The notes beneath the pieces were generated by a model. That model saw nothing but the letters and a program-made list of their open reading frames with translations, was not told where the DNA came from and did not search any database. This document shows positions 43,858 to 52,184 of a stretch of DNA of 64,000 bases, piece after piece. How positions within the stretch are numbered: the first letter of the stretch is position 1; every line of letters begins with the position of its first letter. The translations under genes and the position numbers were made by a program. The DNA is from Clostridiales bacterium (GTDB lineage: Bacteria > Bacillota > Clostridia > Christensenellales > Aristaeellaceae): assembly GCA_012837525.1 (NCBI GenBank), contig DUQZ01000027.1, forward strand, positions 1-64,000, read 5' to 3'.

Positions 43858-45171
43858 TCAGTCTACGTCAAACACGGTCTGCTCGGTGATTTCGGTGGAC
43901 AAGGCTTTGAGCGCGGCATTCATAATCCTGCGCCTGATGGCCCGCTCCTCCTCCAGCGGCAGTGAGGGGTCGCCCAGGGGATGGGGGATGGCGATGGCCG
44001 GGACAATCCGGTTTGCGCCAACGGTCTGGGAGATGGGGGTGACTGTGCATACATGAACCACCGGGATGCCCGCGCGTTCAATTTCTTTTACCATCGTTGC
44101 GCCGCAACGTGTGCAGGTCCCTCATGTGGAGGTCAGGATCACAGCCTGAACATTCTCCTCAATTAATTCCTTGGAAAATTCCTCGGCAAAAGCTTTCGCG
44201 TTTTTGACCGCGGTGCCGTTGCCCACGGTGGAGAAGAAATAGCGGTACAGGGAACCGATTTTACCTTCCTTCTCAAACTCGCGCATCATGTCAACTGGCA
44301 ATACCCGGTCGGCGTCCGCGTTGGCGTAGGAGGGGTCATACCCGCCGTGCGCGGTGGCGTAGCGGTCCTTGGACAGGTAGTTGACGCCTTCCAGGTCATA
44401 GCGGCCGTACTTGGTGGCGCTGGAGGACTCGATGTGGTCGGGGTTGCCCAGGGGCACGATGCCGCCGGAGGTGACCAGCGCGATCTTCGCGTTGCGGATG
44501 TCCTTCACCGCAGGCTGCGGATCAACCCGGTCAAAGGCGGGCATGGGGTATTCCGTCACAAAGGGCTGGCCCTTCAGTTTTTTAAGCAGCATGTCCACCG
44601 CGCGCTTGGAGCCCCTGTCCTTTTCAAACAGGTTCACACGCACGCCCTGGGGGATGTAGTGGTCCTCGCTGGAGGCGCCGATGAGCTCATCCTTCAGCAT
44701 TTTGAGCGCCAGGGCAGACATCTTCTTCACCGCGTCGCGCATGCCCACCGCGCTGTTGCGGGTGGAGATGATATACAAGGCGGATTTGAACATATCAGCG
44801 CCGGGGTTTTCTTCATACATGCCGGTTAAGACGGGGATGCCCAGCTCGTTTTTGACGGCCTCGCAAATCGCGCCGCAGGCCACGCCATAGCGCCCCGCGT
44901 TAAAGGCAGGTCCCGCGATGAACAGGTCCGGCTTCGCTGCCTTGATCATCTGCAGCAGTTCGGCCTTGGCGTCCTCCATGTTCTCGTTAAAATAGGAGTC
45001 ACCGCAAATGACGGTGCCGACAATCTCGGCCTGATCGCCAAAGGCAGGTCCAAAGGCAAGGCCCGGGCCCAGGGGGCCTTCACGGTATTCGGGTTTGACA
45101 TGGGCCATCTCTTCGCCGCCAATTTGCGCGAAGAACTGGTTGATATAATGAACGACCCTTTTCTTGCTCAA
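43858..45171 (-). CDS. grdB: Glycine reductase protein B selenocysteine subunit, GrdB
   Basis: Protein B binds glycine as a Schiff base on a pyruvoyl group and moves its carboxymethyl group to a selenocysteine. The frame starts at a TTG at 45171 (AGGAG ten bases upstream) and reads SKKRVVHYINQFFAQIGGEE. It passes a TGA at 44124-44122 (codon 350, the canonical Sec position) inside VILTST-Sec-GTCTRCGATM, and ends at 43858 after EQTVFDVD, giving 437 residues including Sec. A GC-rich hairpin 12 bases after the UGA is a SECIS candidate. Standard gene callers would split it into a 349-residue and a short second frame. Confidence 0.96.
44095..44109 (-). promoter_or_regulatory. Candidate SECIS hairpin in grdB
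   Basis: On the minus strand CGTTGC-ggc-GCAACG forms a perfect 6-bp stem with a 3-base loop starting 12 bases after the UGA. Bacterial SECIS elements lie in the coding region just after the UGA, so position fits; the loop is smaller than in well-studied examples. Confidence 0.5.
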
Positions 45172-45200
45172 GTGTATCCCTCTCCTTTCTATGTATTAAT

Positions 45201-46481
45201 TTATCTCGCGCTCAAATGCGCGAAGCCTACTTCACTGGTGGCCCCGGTAATGGCCTGGATTTCAACCGTGATGGTGCCGTCCTCGTGCTTGTTCTGGTCC
45301 CAGCCGCCGGCGATGATGCCGACGTATTCCTCAGACCCGATGACCTTGTCCATCTTGGGCAGGGTGACCACCTGGTTGGCGTTGCCACCGGTGACCAGGG
45401 CATCCGCGGACTCATGCGCGTCCGCCAGGGACTGCGACGCGCCGTCCTGGCCGGCGTATTCGTCGGTGATAACAACGGTTTTGATGCCCTTGTCCGTAAT
45501 CTTGCGGCAGTTCATCATCAAGTCGGTATCAGGGTTGCCAAAGCCTTCCTCAGAGATGATGACGCCATCCAGGGACAGGAATCCGCACAGCTTGGCCGTC
45601 CAGTCAGAGGAGCGGATTTTGTCGGCCAGATAGACGTTTTCATTGGTGATGATCATCGCGGCAAAGTTCAAATCCTTGCCGTGGCGGGCAAACAAATCAT
45701 GCACGATGGGGTTGTTCTGGTGCACATAGGTGGGGTTTTTGTCACAGGCGGACACGCAGTTGCCGGAGATAATCGCGCCGTCCATCACCTCGGTGGGGGA
45801 CATGATGGTGGGCAGGATGCGCTTGGCGTCCACGCCGTACACATAGGTGTCATGCAAAAGGCCCTGGCTTTGCAGCATCTGCACATAGCCAACGCGGGGC
45901 AAATCCGGGTACTGCTTCACGCCCTCACTCAGCGGCAGGGTTTCAAACACTTCCGTCTCATCCGGCGTCAATTCGCGCGCCAGTTCACCCAAATACACCG
46001 CGGTTTTAAGGCCTGCTTCGCGCACAGCGTGCTCATGCTCATGGGCGCCCAGGCCCTTGCGCGGGGTGATGACCAGCACCAGGTTAAAGGTCTTGGAGAA
46101 GGGGGTGTACTCCGCCCCAACGCCGCTCATGTCCAGGATGCCTTCCTGGAAACCAACGATGGTGCCGGTGGTAACGACTGCCGCGCCCTTTAGGACATGG
46201 GTCTTGCCGCTGCCCACGGTATCCACCGGGGAGATGACGCCCGGGAACATGCCGCCGGGGCCTTCCACCTTCACGCGCGGCTCAATCACGTCCTTCACCG
46301 GGGTGATGCGGACGCTCTCGCCGGGGCGCGCCATGTCAAGCTTCACGCTGGTGATGCGCTCATCCCGCAGAATCAGCGCCTCCACCTCCTCGGCGTTGAC
46401 GTACAGCACGCCATCCTCCACCTTGGACACCTCGCCAAAGCGGATGTCAGTGATGTGGATGTAGCCAAGTTCTAACTTCAA
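45201..46481 (-). CDS. grdE: Glycine reductase protein B proprotein, GrdE
   Basis: GrdE is a proprotein that cuts itself to two subunits and forms the pyruvoyl group that binds glycine. The 426-residue frame starts at a TTG at 46481, behind AAGGAGG. The cleavage motif SGNCVSACDKNPTY places Asn241-Cys242, exactly the family cleavage site, so Cys242 becomes the pyruvoyl residue. Other motifs: VDTVGSGKTHVLKGAAVVTTG and EEGFGNPDTDLMMNCRKI. It lies 29 bases before grdB, giving the complete protein B pair. Confidence 0.96.
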   Translation of the reverse strand: MKLELGYIHITDIRFGEVSKVEDGVLYVNAEEVEALILRDERITSVKLDMARPGESVRITPVKDVIEPRVKVEGPGGMFPGVISPVDTVGSGKTHVLKGAAVVTTGTIVGFQEGILDMSGVGAEYTPFSKTFNLVLVITPRKGLGAHEHEHAVREAGLKTAVYLGELARELTPDETEVFETLPLSEGVKQYPDLPRVGYVQMLQSQGLLHDTYVYGVDAKRILPTIMSPTEVMDGAIISGNCVSACDKNPTYVHQNNPIVHDLFARHGKDLNFAAMIITNENVYLADKIRSSDWTAKLCGFLSLDGVIISEEGFGNPDTDLMMNCRKITDKGIKTVVITDEYAGQDGASQSLADAHESADALVTGGNANQVVTLPKMDKVIGSEEYVGIIAGGWDQNKHEDGTITVEIQAITGATSEVGFAHLSAR

Positions 46482-46535
46482 ACCGAACTTCCTCCTTTTT
46501 GTAAAATCGTGCTATCTCAAACGGTCTGCCTGAAG

Positions 46536-46961
46536 TCACAGGCAGTCCTTCGGTCCCGGTTGGGAATTTGCCAGCTGCGGCCTGGCCGCAGACAGGCTGG
46601 ACAGGGCAGAATCAATCAAGGTGAAATCCACCAACTGCAAATCCAGTTCGTGCTCTTTTTTGATGTCCTTATCCATCCTGCAAAAGCGCTCAACCGTGCT
46701 GATGCTATGCTCGATGAGGTTGAGGGACTCAAGGCACAGCGCGCCTTCAGGCGCATCCGTGATGCCGATGGATTTGTACAAGGTCTCATTGGGCTTGACG
46801 CTGCCGGAGAGGGGATGGGTGAGGAGCCGGTGGCCGGCATGAACAAAATCACGAACCAATATCATCAGTTCGTGCAGCGATACCGCGCGGTAATCAACCG
46901 TAATGGCGGTCATGGAATTTAGTTGTTCGTGTACCATGGGGTTGTTGGTCAGCACCCGCAC
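46536..46961 (-). CDS. grdX: GrdX family protein
   Basis: This 141-residue GrdX protein is found at the head of many glycine reductase operons and has no known activity. The family signature is plain: LTNNPMV at the N-terminus, LVRDFVHAGHRLLTHPLSG near 35-52 and SVKPNETLYKSIGI following. The start is a GTG at 46961, nine bases after GGAGG. It is the first gene after the glycine riboswitch. Confidence 0.92.
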   Translation of the reverse strand: MRVLTNNPMVHEQLNSMTAITVDYRAVSLHELMILVRDFVHAGHRLLTHPLSGSVKPNETLYKSIGITDAPEGALCLESLNLIEHSISTVERFCRMDKDIKKEHELDLQLVDFTLIDSALSSLSAARPQLANSQPGPKDCL

Positions 46962-46990
46962 CTGCCCGTCCTCCTTTCAAGTCGTTAAAA

Positions 46991-47178
46991 CCAGAGTACC
47001 TTTGCCTCTGTGTAAAACCTGAAAGATTCTCGCGCTGCGCGCGATTGCTTCGCCGGTGACTGTGCTCTCCAGAGTTGCTGTCCCGTTTTCAGTCCTTTTT
47101 CCTGAGATCTTCATGTTAACCCGGTACGGTTAGCACTTATTCCTTCGGCCGCACAATGTGTGCAATCTCCTGAAAACG
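46991..47178 (-). ncRNA. Tandem glycine riboswitch controlling the grd operon
   Basis: The first aptamer has P1 CGTTTTCAG (47178-47170) with CTGAAAACG (47092-47084) and contains GGCCGAAGGAATAAG and GATCTCAGGAAAAAGGAC, the hallmark core. The second has P1 CTCTG (47074-47070) with CAGAG (47010-47006) and contains TCTGGAGAGC, CACCGGCGAAGCAATCGC and AATCTTTCAGG. The P1 3' strand CAGAG can also pair with a CTCTG at 46995-46991, followed by GTTTT. That alternative hairpin would be broken when glycine stabilises P1, implying an ON switch: glycine present, grd expressed. Confidence 0.9.
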
Positions 47179-47207
47179 ATCATCCAGCCTGTATTTAGTT
47201 CATACAA

Positions 47208-47236
47208 AGTATACGGCAAGTCCTACAAATTTTCAA
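47208..47236 (-). promoter_or_regulatory. Promoter of the glycine reductase operon
   Basis: On the minus strand TTGAAA (47236-47231), 17 bases and TATACT (47213-47208). Transcription should begin about 20-25 bases before the first riboswitch stem. Confidence 0.82.
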
Positions 47237-47262
47237 GCCCAAAAAGCGAAAATTACGCGGTT

Positions 47263-48543
47263 TTAGTTCCCGCTGTGAGGGCAGGTGGCCAACATGGTCT
47301 CAAGGATCATGTTGTCCGTCTCCTGCATGCCTTCCCGCGCGATGCGCGCGACGTCACGGATGGTGGCGTTGATGTCGCCTGCATCAAGCCCCTGCCTTGA
47401 GGGCAGGCTGCGGCCCTTCTTGACCATATCCAGCGCCAGCAGCGCGCTGTCCAGGGAGACGGCGATCTTGCTGGCGCAGGAGGCCTTCGCCCCATCGCAG
47501 AAAATGCCGCCGGCAGTCAGCAGCGTGATGCTCAGCACCTGTGTAATCTGCTGCTCATTCAAGCCTTCCAGCCAGGCCAGGCCAGCGCCGGCGGCCGCCG
47601 CCGCGCTGACCACCCCGCAAAAGGCGGACAGCCGGCCGATCAAACGCTTGATGACGAATGCCAGCAGGTTCGACAGCACCAGCCCGCGGCGCAGGGTCTC
47701 CTGGTCAATTCCCTTTTCCTGCGCGTAGATAATCAGGGGCAGGGAGGTGGTAATACCCTGGTTGCCGGAGCCGGAGTTGATGACCACTGGCATCGCGCAG
47801 CCTGCCATGCGCGCGTCAGAGCCAGCGGCGGCGTAGGCGCGGATGCGCTCCCGCAGCGCGTCCGGCGCGCAATCCAGGATGGTCCTGCCCACCATGGCGC
47901 CGTAGCTGTTATCCAGCCCTTCCTGGGCAATGGCCAGGTTCAACTTGATCTGCCGGTCAATCAGGTCACAGATGACCGGTTGGGTGTCACAATCCAGGCC
48001 CTCTGCAAAGCGGATGATCTCCGCCACGTCAAGGTCTTCATCTATTTCTTCGTCTGCGTCTGCCGCTTCGCGGGTGACCTGCAACAAGTGCTCACCATTG
48101 AGCGCCAGCTCAACAAAATGGGTGTGCTCATGCTCAATCACAGCTTCCGCCACCTGGTTGCCCGCAAACAGGCACGTTTTGATGTACAGGCTGTCCACAT
48201 TTTTGGCGCGCAGGATCTTCACCCGGCAATCCGCCACAAACTGTTTGGCCTGCTTGAGGGCTTCATCTGTCAGGGGGGATAAGACCTCCAGCAGCAGCTC
48301 AGCGTCCCCGCCAAAGCAACCGGCAGCCGCGGCGGCTTCGATGCCGCACATGCCCTTCGTGCCCGGCACGGTTACGCTGCGCGCGTTTTTGATGATGTTG
48401 CCGCTGCAGTATACCTCCATCCGCTCCGGGTCCTGCCCCAAAATCGCGCGCGCTTTGGCAGCGCACAGGGCGATGGCGATGGGCTCGGTACAGCCCATGG
48501 CGGGTACCAGCTCCTCCTGTAAGATGCGGGCATAATCCTTCAT
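47263..48543 (-). CDS. L-cysteine desulfidase / UPF0597 family protein
   Basis: This 426-residue member of the UPF0597 family, related to the alpha subunit of iron-sulfur L-serine dehydratase, includes the cysteine-degrading CyuA/CdsB. Motifs are MGCTEPIAIALCAAKAR (16-32), GTKGMCGIEAAAAAGCFGG (about 61-79), INSGSGNQGITTSLP (about 258-272) and the Fe-S cysteines SAFCGV and IFCDGAKASCASK. It would release sulfide, ammonia and pyruvate from cysteine, or deaminate serine. It lies just upstream of the grd promoter, same strand, without a convincing terminator. An inverted repeat TGTAC-N7-GTACA stands at 48609-48625. Confidence 0.85.
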   Translation of the reverse strand: MKDYARILQEELVPAMGCTEPIAIALCAAKARAILGQDPERMEVYCSGNIIKNARSVTVPGTKGMCGIEAAAAAGCFGGDAELLLEVLSPLTDEALKQAKQFVADCRVKILRAKNVDSLYIKTCLFAGNQVAEAVIEHEHTHFVELALNGEHLLQVTREAADADEEIDEDLDVAEIIRFAEGLDCDTQPVICDLIDRQIKLNLAIAQEGLDNSYGAMVGRTILDCAPDALRERIRAYAAAGSDARMAGCAMPVVINSGSGNQGITTSLPLIIYAQEKGIDQETLRRGLVLSNLLAFVIKRLIGRLSAFCGVVSAAAAAGAGLAWLEGLNEQQITQVLSITLLTAGGIFCDGAKASCASKIAVSLDSALLALDMVKKGRSLPSRQGLDAGDINATIRDVARIAREGMQETDNMILETMLATCPHSGN

Positions 48544-48685
48544 GACACACTCCTGCGCAGTTTATTATGGAACAATCCGATCACTCACAGGGGATAGGAT
48601 ACCACGCTTGTACTTTTTTTGTACAGGATTTTAGCGCCGGATATGTTACAAGTTTTTGAACTTCGCGTGCGCTGGCCGTGTTCTA

Positions 48686-48694
48686 TGGTATAAT
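48686..48694 (+). promoter_or_regulatory. Extended -10 promoter of the YesL-hslO-ftsH unit
   Basis: TGGTATAAT is a consensus -10 (TATAAT 48689-48694) with a TGn extension; no good -35 is seen at 17 bases, as is common for extended -10 promoters. Confidence 0.7.
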
Positions 48695-48724
48695 TCAGAA
48701 AACCAGATTGTTGGAGGCGGTAGC

Positions 48725-49705
48725 GTGTTTGGAAAACTGATGAACAATTACTACTACGGGAAGAGCGGCAAGGGGGATTACAAGCGGGATGACCTGCCGC
48801 GCAACCGCTGGCAGCTGTTTTGGGAAATGCTGCGCATCCGGTTTTCCGGCTTGTTCCGTTTGAATTTGATGACAGCCATCGCCTTCATCCCGCTGATGTA
48901 CGTGATGATCCTGCTGGTCAACTCGCTGTTTTCCCACCTGGTGGGCATCACCGAAGCCCTGGCCGACCCTGAGCAGGCGGAGCTGGCCGCGAAACTGGTG
49001 GCAGACAGCCCGCAGCAAATTTACAACATCCTTTTCTCCACCCTGGTATTGGCCATCCCGGCCATTGCCATCACGGGTCCGGTGCAGGCCGGCATGGCCT
49101 ACATCACCCGCAACTGGGCGCGGGATGAGCACGCCTTCATCTGGTCGGATTTTAAAGACGCCGTCAAAGAAAACTGGAAGCAGGCGCTGGCCATTTCCGC
49201 CATCACAGGCCTGGTGCCCCTCATCATGCTGGTGTGCTGGCAGTTTTACGGCGGCATGGCGCAAACCAATGGGATGTTCTTCGTGGTGCCCCAGGTGCTC
49301 ACCATGGCGCTGGGCGTCATCTGGATGATGTCCCTGGTCTTCATGTATCCCATGATGGTCACCTATAAGATGAGCCTGATGACCTTAATCCGCAACTCCC
49401 TGCTGCTGTCCATCGGCCGCCTGCCGCAAACCGTGGGCGTGCGTCTGGTGATGCTGATACCCACCGCGATTGCCGCGCTGGTCGCCTTTTACACGCCCTA
49501 CATGATGTACGCGGTGATGGCGCTGGCGGGCTATTATGTCATGCTGGGCAACGCGCTGGCGCGCTTTGTGCACGCGTCCTTCACCAACGCCACCTTTGAC
49601 CGCTACATCAACCCGCGCATCGCGGGAGTGGAGGTCAACCGCGGCCTGTCCTCAGAGGACGATTATGAGGACGAGGACACGCTTGAGGAAGAAAGCGAAG
49701 TCTAA
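48725..49705 (+). CDS. YesL/DUF624-like integral membrane protein
   Basis: The start is a GTG at 48725, six bases after GGAGGCGG (a frame extended 69 bases upstream covers the promoter). The 326-residue protein has six membrane helices, an N-terminal WQLFWEMLRIRFSGLFRLNLM and the DUF624-like spacing seen in YesL, and an acidic tail SSEDDYEDEDTLEEESEV. YesL is often linked to sugar transport or cell-envelope genes but its role is unknown. The size is above the usual 200-220 residues, so the assignment is tentative. Confidence 0.6.
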   Translation: MFGKLMNNYYYGKSGKGDYKRDDLPRNRWQLFWEMLRIRFSGLFRLNLMTAIAFIPLMYVMILLVNSLFSHLVGITEALADPEQAELAAKLVADSPQQIYNILFSTLVLAIPAIAITGPVQAGMAYITRNWARDEHAFIWSDFKDAVKENWKQALAISAITGLVPLIMLVCWQFYGGMAQTNGMFFVVPQVLTMALGVIWMMSLVFMYPMMVTYKMSLMTLIRNSLLLSIGRLPQTVGVRLVMLIPTAIAALVAFYTPYMMYAVMALAGYYVMLGNALARFVHASFTNATFDRYINPRIAGVEVNRGLSSEDDYEDEDTLEEESEV

Positions 49706-49706
49706 G

Positions 49707-50447
49707 ATGTACGCGGATTTCGCCGCCGTATATGACCGGCTGATGGCGGATGTGGATTATGACACCTGGGCGGCGCACTACAGGCAGTTGCTGTCACAAA
49801 ACGGCGTGAAAGACAACGCGCTGGTGCTGGAGGCCGCCTGCGGCACCGGCAACCTGACCATCCGCCTGGCGCGGGATTTTCGCGTGCTGCCAAGCGATAT
49901 GTCAGAGGAGATGCTCACCATCGCGGCTGCCAAAGCCAGGGCAAACGGCCTGTCCCTTACCTTCTTGAAACAGGACATGCGCGCCTTGAAAGCACATCGC
50001 CTGGCGGATGCCATTGTGTGCGGCTGTGACGGGGTCAACTACCTGCTGGATGACCACTCCCTGAAAGCCTTTTTTTCCAGTGCCCATGCCGCGCTGAAAC
50101 CGGGCGGCGTTTTGGCTTTTGATGTATCAAGCTATGACAAGCTCAGCCGCGTGCTGGGCAACGCGCCCCAGATACTGCGGGAGGAGGACATCTGCTACAT
50201 CTGGGAAAACGCCTTTGACAGCAAAACCAACCTTCTGCATCTGTCCCTTTCCATTTTTGTGAAGGACAAAGCCGTGCGCTACCAGCGCATCGAGGAGGAG
50301 CAGACCCAGCGCGCCTATACCCAGGATGTGCTGCAAGCCGCGCTCACGGAAGCGGGCTTTGGAAACATCCAATGCTTCGGCAATTTCACCCTGAGCAAGC
50401 CCGCAAAAAACGCGCAGCGCCTGCATTTTACAGCCATAAAGGAATGA
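49707..50447 (+). CDS. Class I SAM-dependent methyltransferase
   Basis: The ATG at 49707 begins one base after the upstream stop. The 246-residue product has the Rossmann-like SAM motif VLEAACGTGNLTIRLAR (about 39-55), motif II acidic SDMSEEML, and ADAIVCGCDGVNYLLD (about 97-112), typical of small-molecule methyltransferases of the methyltransf_25 type. Substrate cannot be named. It is coupled to the YesL-like gene and is followed 10 bases later by hslO. Confidence 0.85.
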   Translation: MYADFAAVYDRLMADVDYDTWAAHYRQLLSQNGVKDNALVLEAACGTGNLTIRLARDFRVLPSDMSEEMLTIAAAKARANGLSLTFLKQDMRALKAHRLADAIVCGCDGVNYLLDDHSLKAFFSSAHAALKPGGVLAFDVSSYDKLSRVLGNAPQILREEDICYIWENAFDSKTNLLHLSLSIFVKDKAVRYQRIEEEQTQRAYTQDVLQAALTEAGFGNIQCFGNFTLSKPAKNAQRLHFTAIKE

Positions 50448-50457
50448 AGAAACCACC

Positions 50458-51357
50458 ATGACAAACCAACTGATTCATCCGGACAAGGACAGCCTGCTGC
50501 GGCTGATGTTAAACGACGGCGAAGTCCGCGTGATGATGGTCCGCGCCACCCGCATGACCCAGGAAGCGGGCAATATCCATCAGGCCAGCGACACCGCCAC
50601 CGCGGCCATCGGCCGTGTCTTGCCCGTGTGCGCGATGATGGGAGGCCTCATCAAGGAGGAAGAGGGCCGCTTGACCGTCAGCATCGCGGGGGATGGCGCC
50701 GGTGGGCGGATTACCTGTGGCGTGCAGAACAACCGCTTAAAAATCGCGGTGGAAAACCCGCAGGCAGAGCTGCCCAAACTGCAGGATGACCGCTTTGATG
50801 TGGCGGGCTTCATCGGCCGGGAAGGGCAGATTGTGGTCGTCAAGGACTTTAAGGGCGGCGAGCCGTTTTCCTCCATTTGCCACCTGGTGTCCGGTGAGTT
50901 GGGCGAGGATTTTGCCCACTACTTCACCGTGTCAGAGCAGGTGCCCTCCCTGGTTGCCCTGGGCTGTTTAAACCAGGACGGCGTGGTGCTGTCCGCTGGC
51001 GGCATTTTAATCCAGGCCATGCCCGGCTGCTCGGACAAAACCATCGCGGAGCTGGAGTTGCGCATCCCCTTTTATGCCAACATCAGCCGGGAAATTTATG
51101 ACCGCGGCCTGATGCAGCTGGCGACTGCCTGGTTTGAAGATTTCAAGCCCACGTTTTTGGGCGAGGAAGAGATCGTGCTGCAGTGCGACTGCAGCCGGGA
51201 AAAAATGCGCAGGGCGCTGGCCGCCCTGGGCCAAGAGGACTTGCAGGAGATGTTGCGTGCCAACGAACCCGCCCAGCTTACCTGCCATTTTTGCAGGAAG
51301 GAGCGCAGCTTTACGCCGGAGGACATCAGCGCCATTTTGGAGGAGAACCAGCCTTGA
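50458..51357 (+). CDS. hslO: Redox-regulated chaperone Hsp33
   Basis: Hsp33 is a holdase chaperone activated by oxidation. The 299-residue protein has the N-terminal core (MMVRATRMTQEAGNIHQASDT around 22-42), a linker, and the redox switch with four zinc cysteines: CDC (about 241-243) and CHFC (about 278-281). This matches the Cys-x-Cys...Cys-x-x-Cys pattern. Oxidation protection makes sense in an anaerobe exposed to air. Its stop overlaps the next start (TTGA). Confidence 0.96.
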   Translation: MTNQLIHPDKDSLLRLMLNDGEVRVMMVRATRMTQEAGNIHQASDTATAAIGRVLPVCAMMGGLIKEEEGRLTVSIAGDGAGGRITCGVQNNRLKIAVENPQAELPKLQDDRFDVAGFIGREGQIVVVKDFKGGEPFSSICHLVSGELGEDFAHYFTVSEQVPSLVALGCLNQDGVVLSAGGILIQAMPGCSDKTIAELELRIPFYANISREIYDRGLMQLATAWFEDFKPTFLGEEEIVLQCDCSREKMRRALAALGQEDLQEMLRANEPAQLTCHFCRKERSFTPEDISAILEENQP

Positions 51358-52184
51358 CCTATATCGATTTTGATCAGCATTTTATGGATTTCATGCACGC
51401 CTGGCTGGAGGAGCACCAGGACGAGCTGCTGGACATCGCGCAGGTGGAGCAGATGATGCCCCAGCTGTATGAACTGTTCTCAAACAGCCCAATGCCCTGG
51501 CTGGATATGCAAACCCCGGTCGCGTACTTTGAAGCCATCGGCAGCCCCACCCAGCTCATTGAGATGATGCTGGGCTACTTAGGCGCGGATGTGCCGCTGC
51601 CGGATTTGCTGCTCATGCGCCTTGTAGAACTGGACGCGGAGTCGGAGCAGCCCCTGATGAACCTGCTGTTTGATACGCAAACAGACATGGAAGCCCGGAT
51701 GATCTGTGTACGTCTGCTGCAGGACATCGGCAGCACCAAGCCCATGCGGGCTTATATTGATTGGCAGATCGTGCGGGAAGACCATGACGACTTGGCCGAT
51801 TTCGCGCTGGAAAGCCTGGAGGAGATGGGGGAGCAAGCCGTCCCCGCCATGCTGGAAGCCTTGAACGAAGCCAATGACATCGGGCGCGAGGCGCTGCTGT
51901 CCGTCCTCAGCCGTTATCCGGGCCATCCGCAGGTCTACACCAGTCTTATCCGCCTGTTTGACGCGCTGCCGGAGCGGCAGGCCATCCTGGCTGCCTACCT
52001 GGGCCGGCTGGGGGATGAGCGGGCGCTGCCTGTATTGATGGAGCGCGCGAATGAGGAAGGCCTCAAATACCTTGATTATATAGAGCTGCGCGCGGCGATT
52101 GAAGCCTTGGGTGGCGAAGCGCCGGAGCGCACCTTTGACCACGACCCGGAGTATGACGCCTTAATGGGCCTGAATGAACCATGA
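51354..52184 (+). CDS. HEAT-repeat-like protein of unknown function
   Basis: The start is a TTG at 51354 within TTGA, behind GGAGGAG, giving 276 residues; a longer frame reaches back into hslO and is not credible. The protein is acidic and all-helical, with repeated helix pairs such as LADFALESLEEMGEQAVPAMLEAL and AILAAYLGRLGDERALPVLMERA that read like HEAT or Armadillo units (about 140-250). No enzyme motif is visible. It overlaps both neighbours by 4 bases, so it is tightly co-translated with hslO and the zinc-ribbon/TPR gene. Confidence 0.75.
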   Translation: MTYIDFDQHFMDFMHAWLEEHQDELLDIAQVEQMMPQLYELFSNSPMPWLDMQTPVAYFEAIGSPTQLIEMMLGYLGADVPLPDLLLMRLVELDAESEQPLMNLLFDTQTDMEARMICVRLLQDIGSTKPMRAYIDWQIVREDHDDLADFALESLEEMGEQAVPAMLEALNEANDIGREALLSVLSRYPGHPQVYTSLIRLFDALPERQAILAAYLGRLGDERALPVLMERANEEGLKYLDYIELRAAIEALGGEAPERTFDHDPEYDALMGLNEP

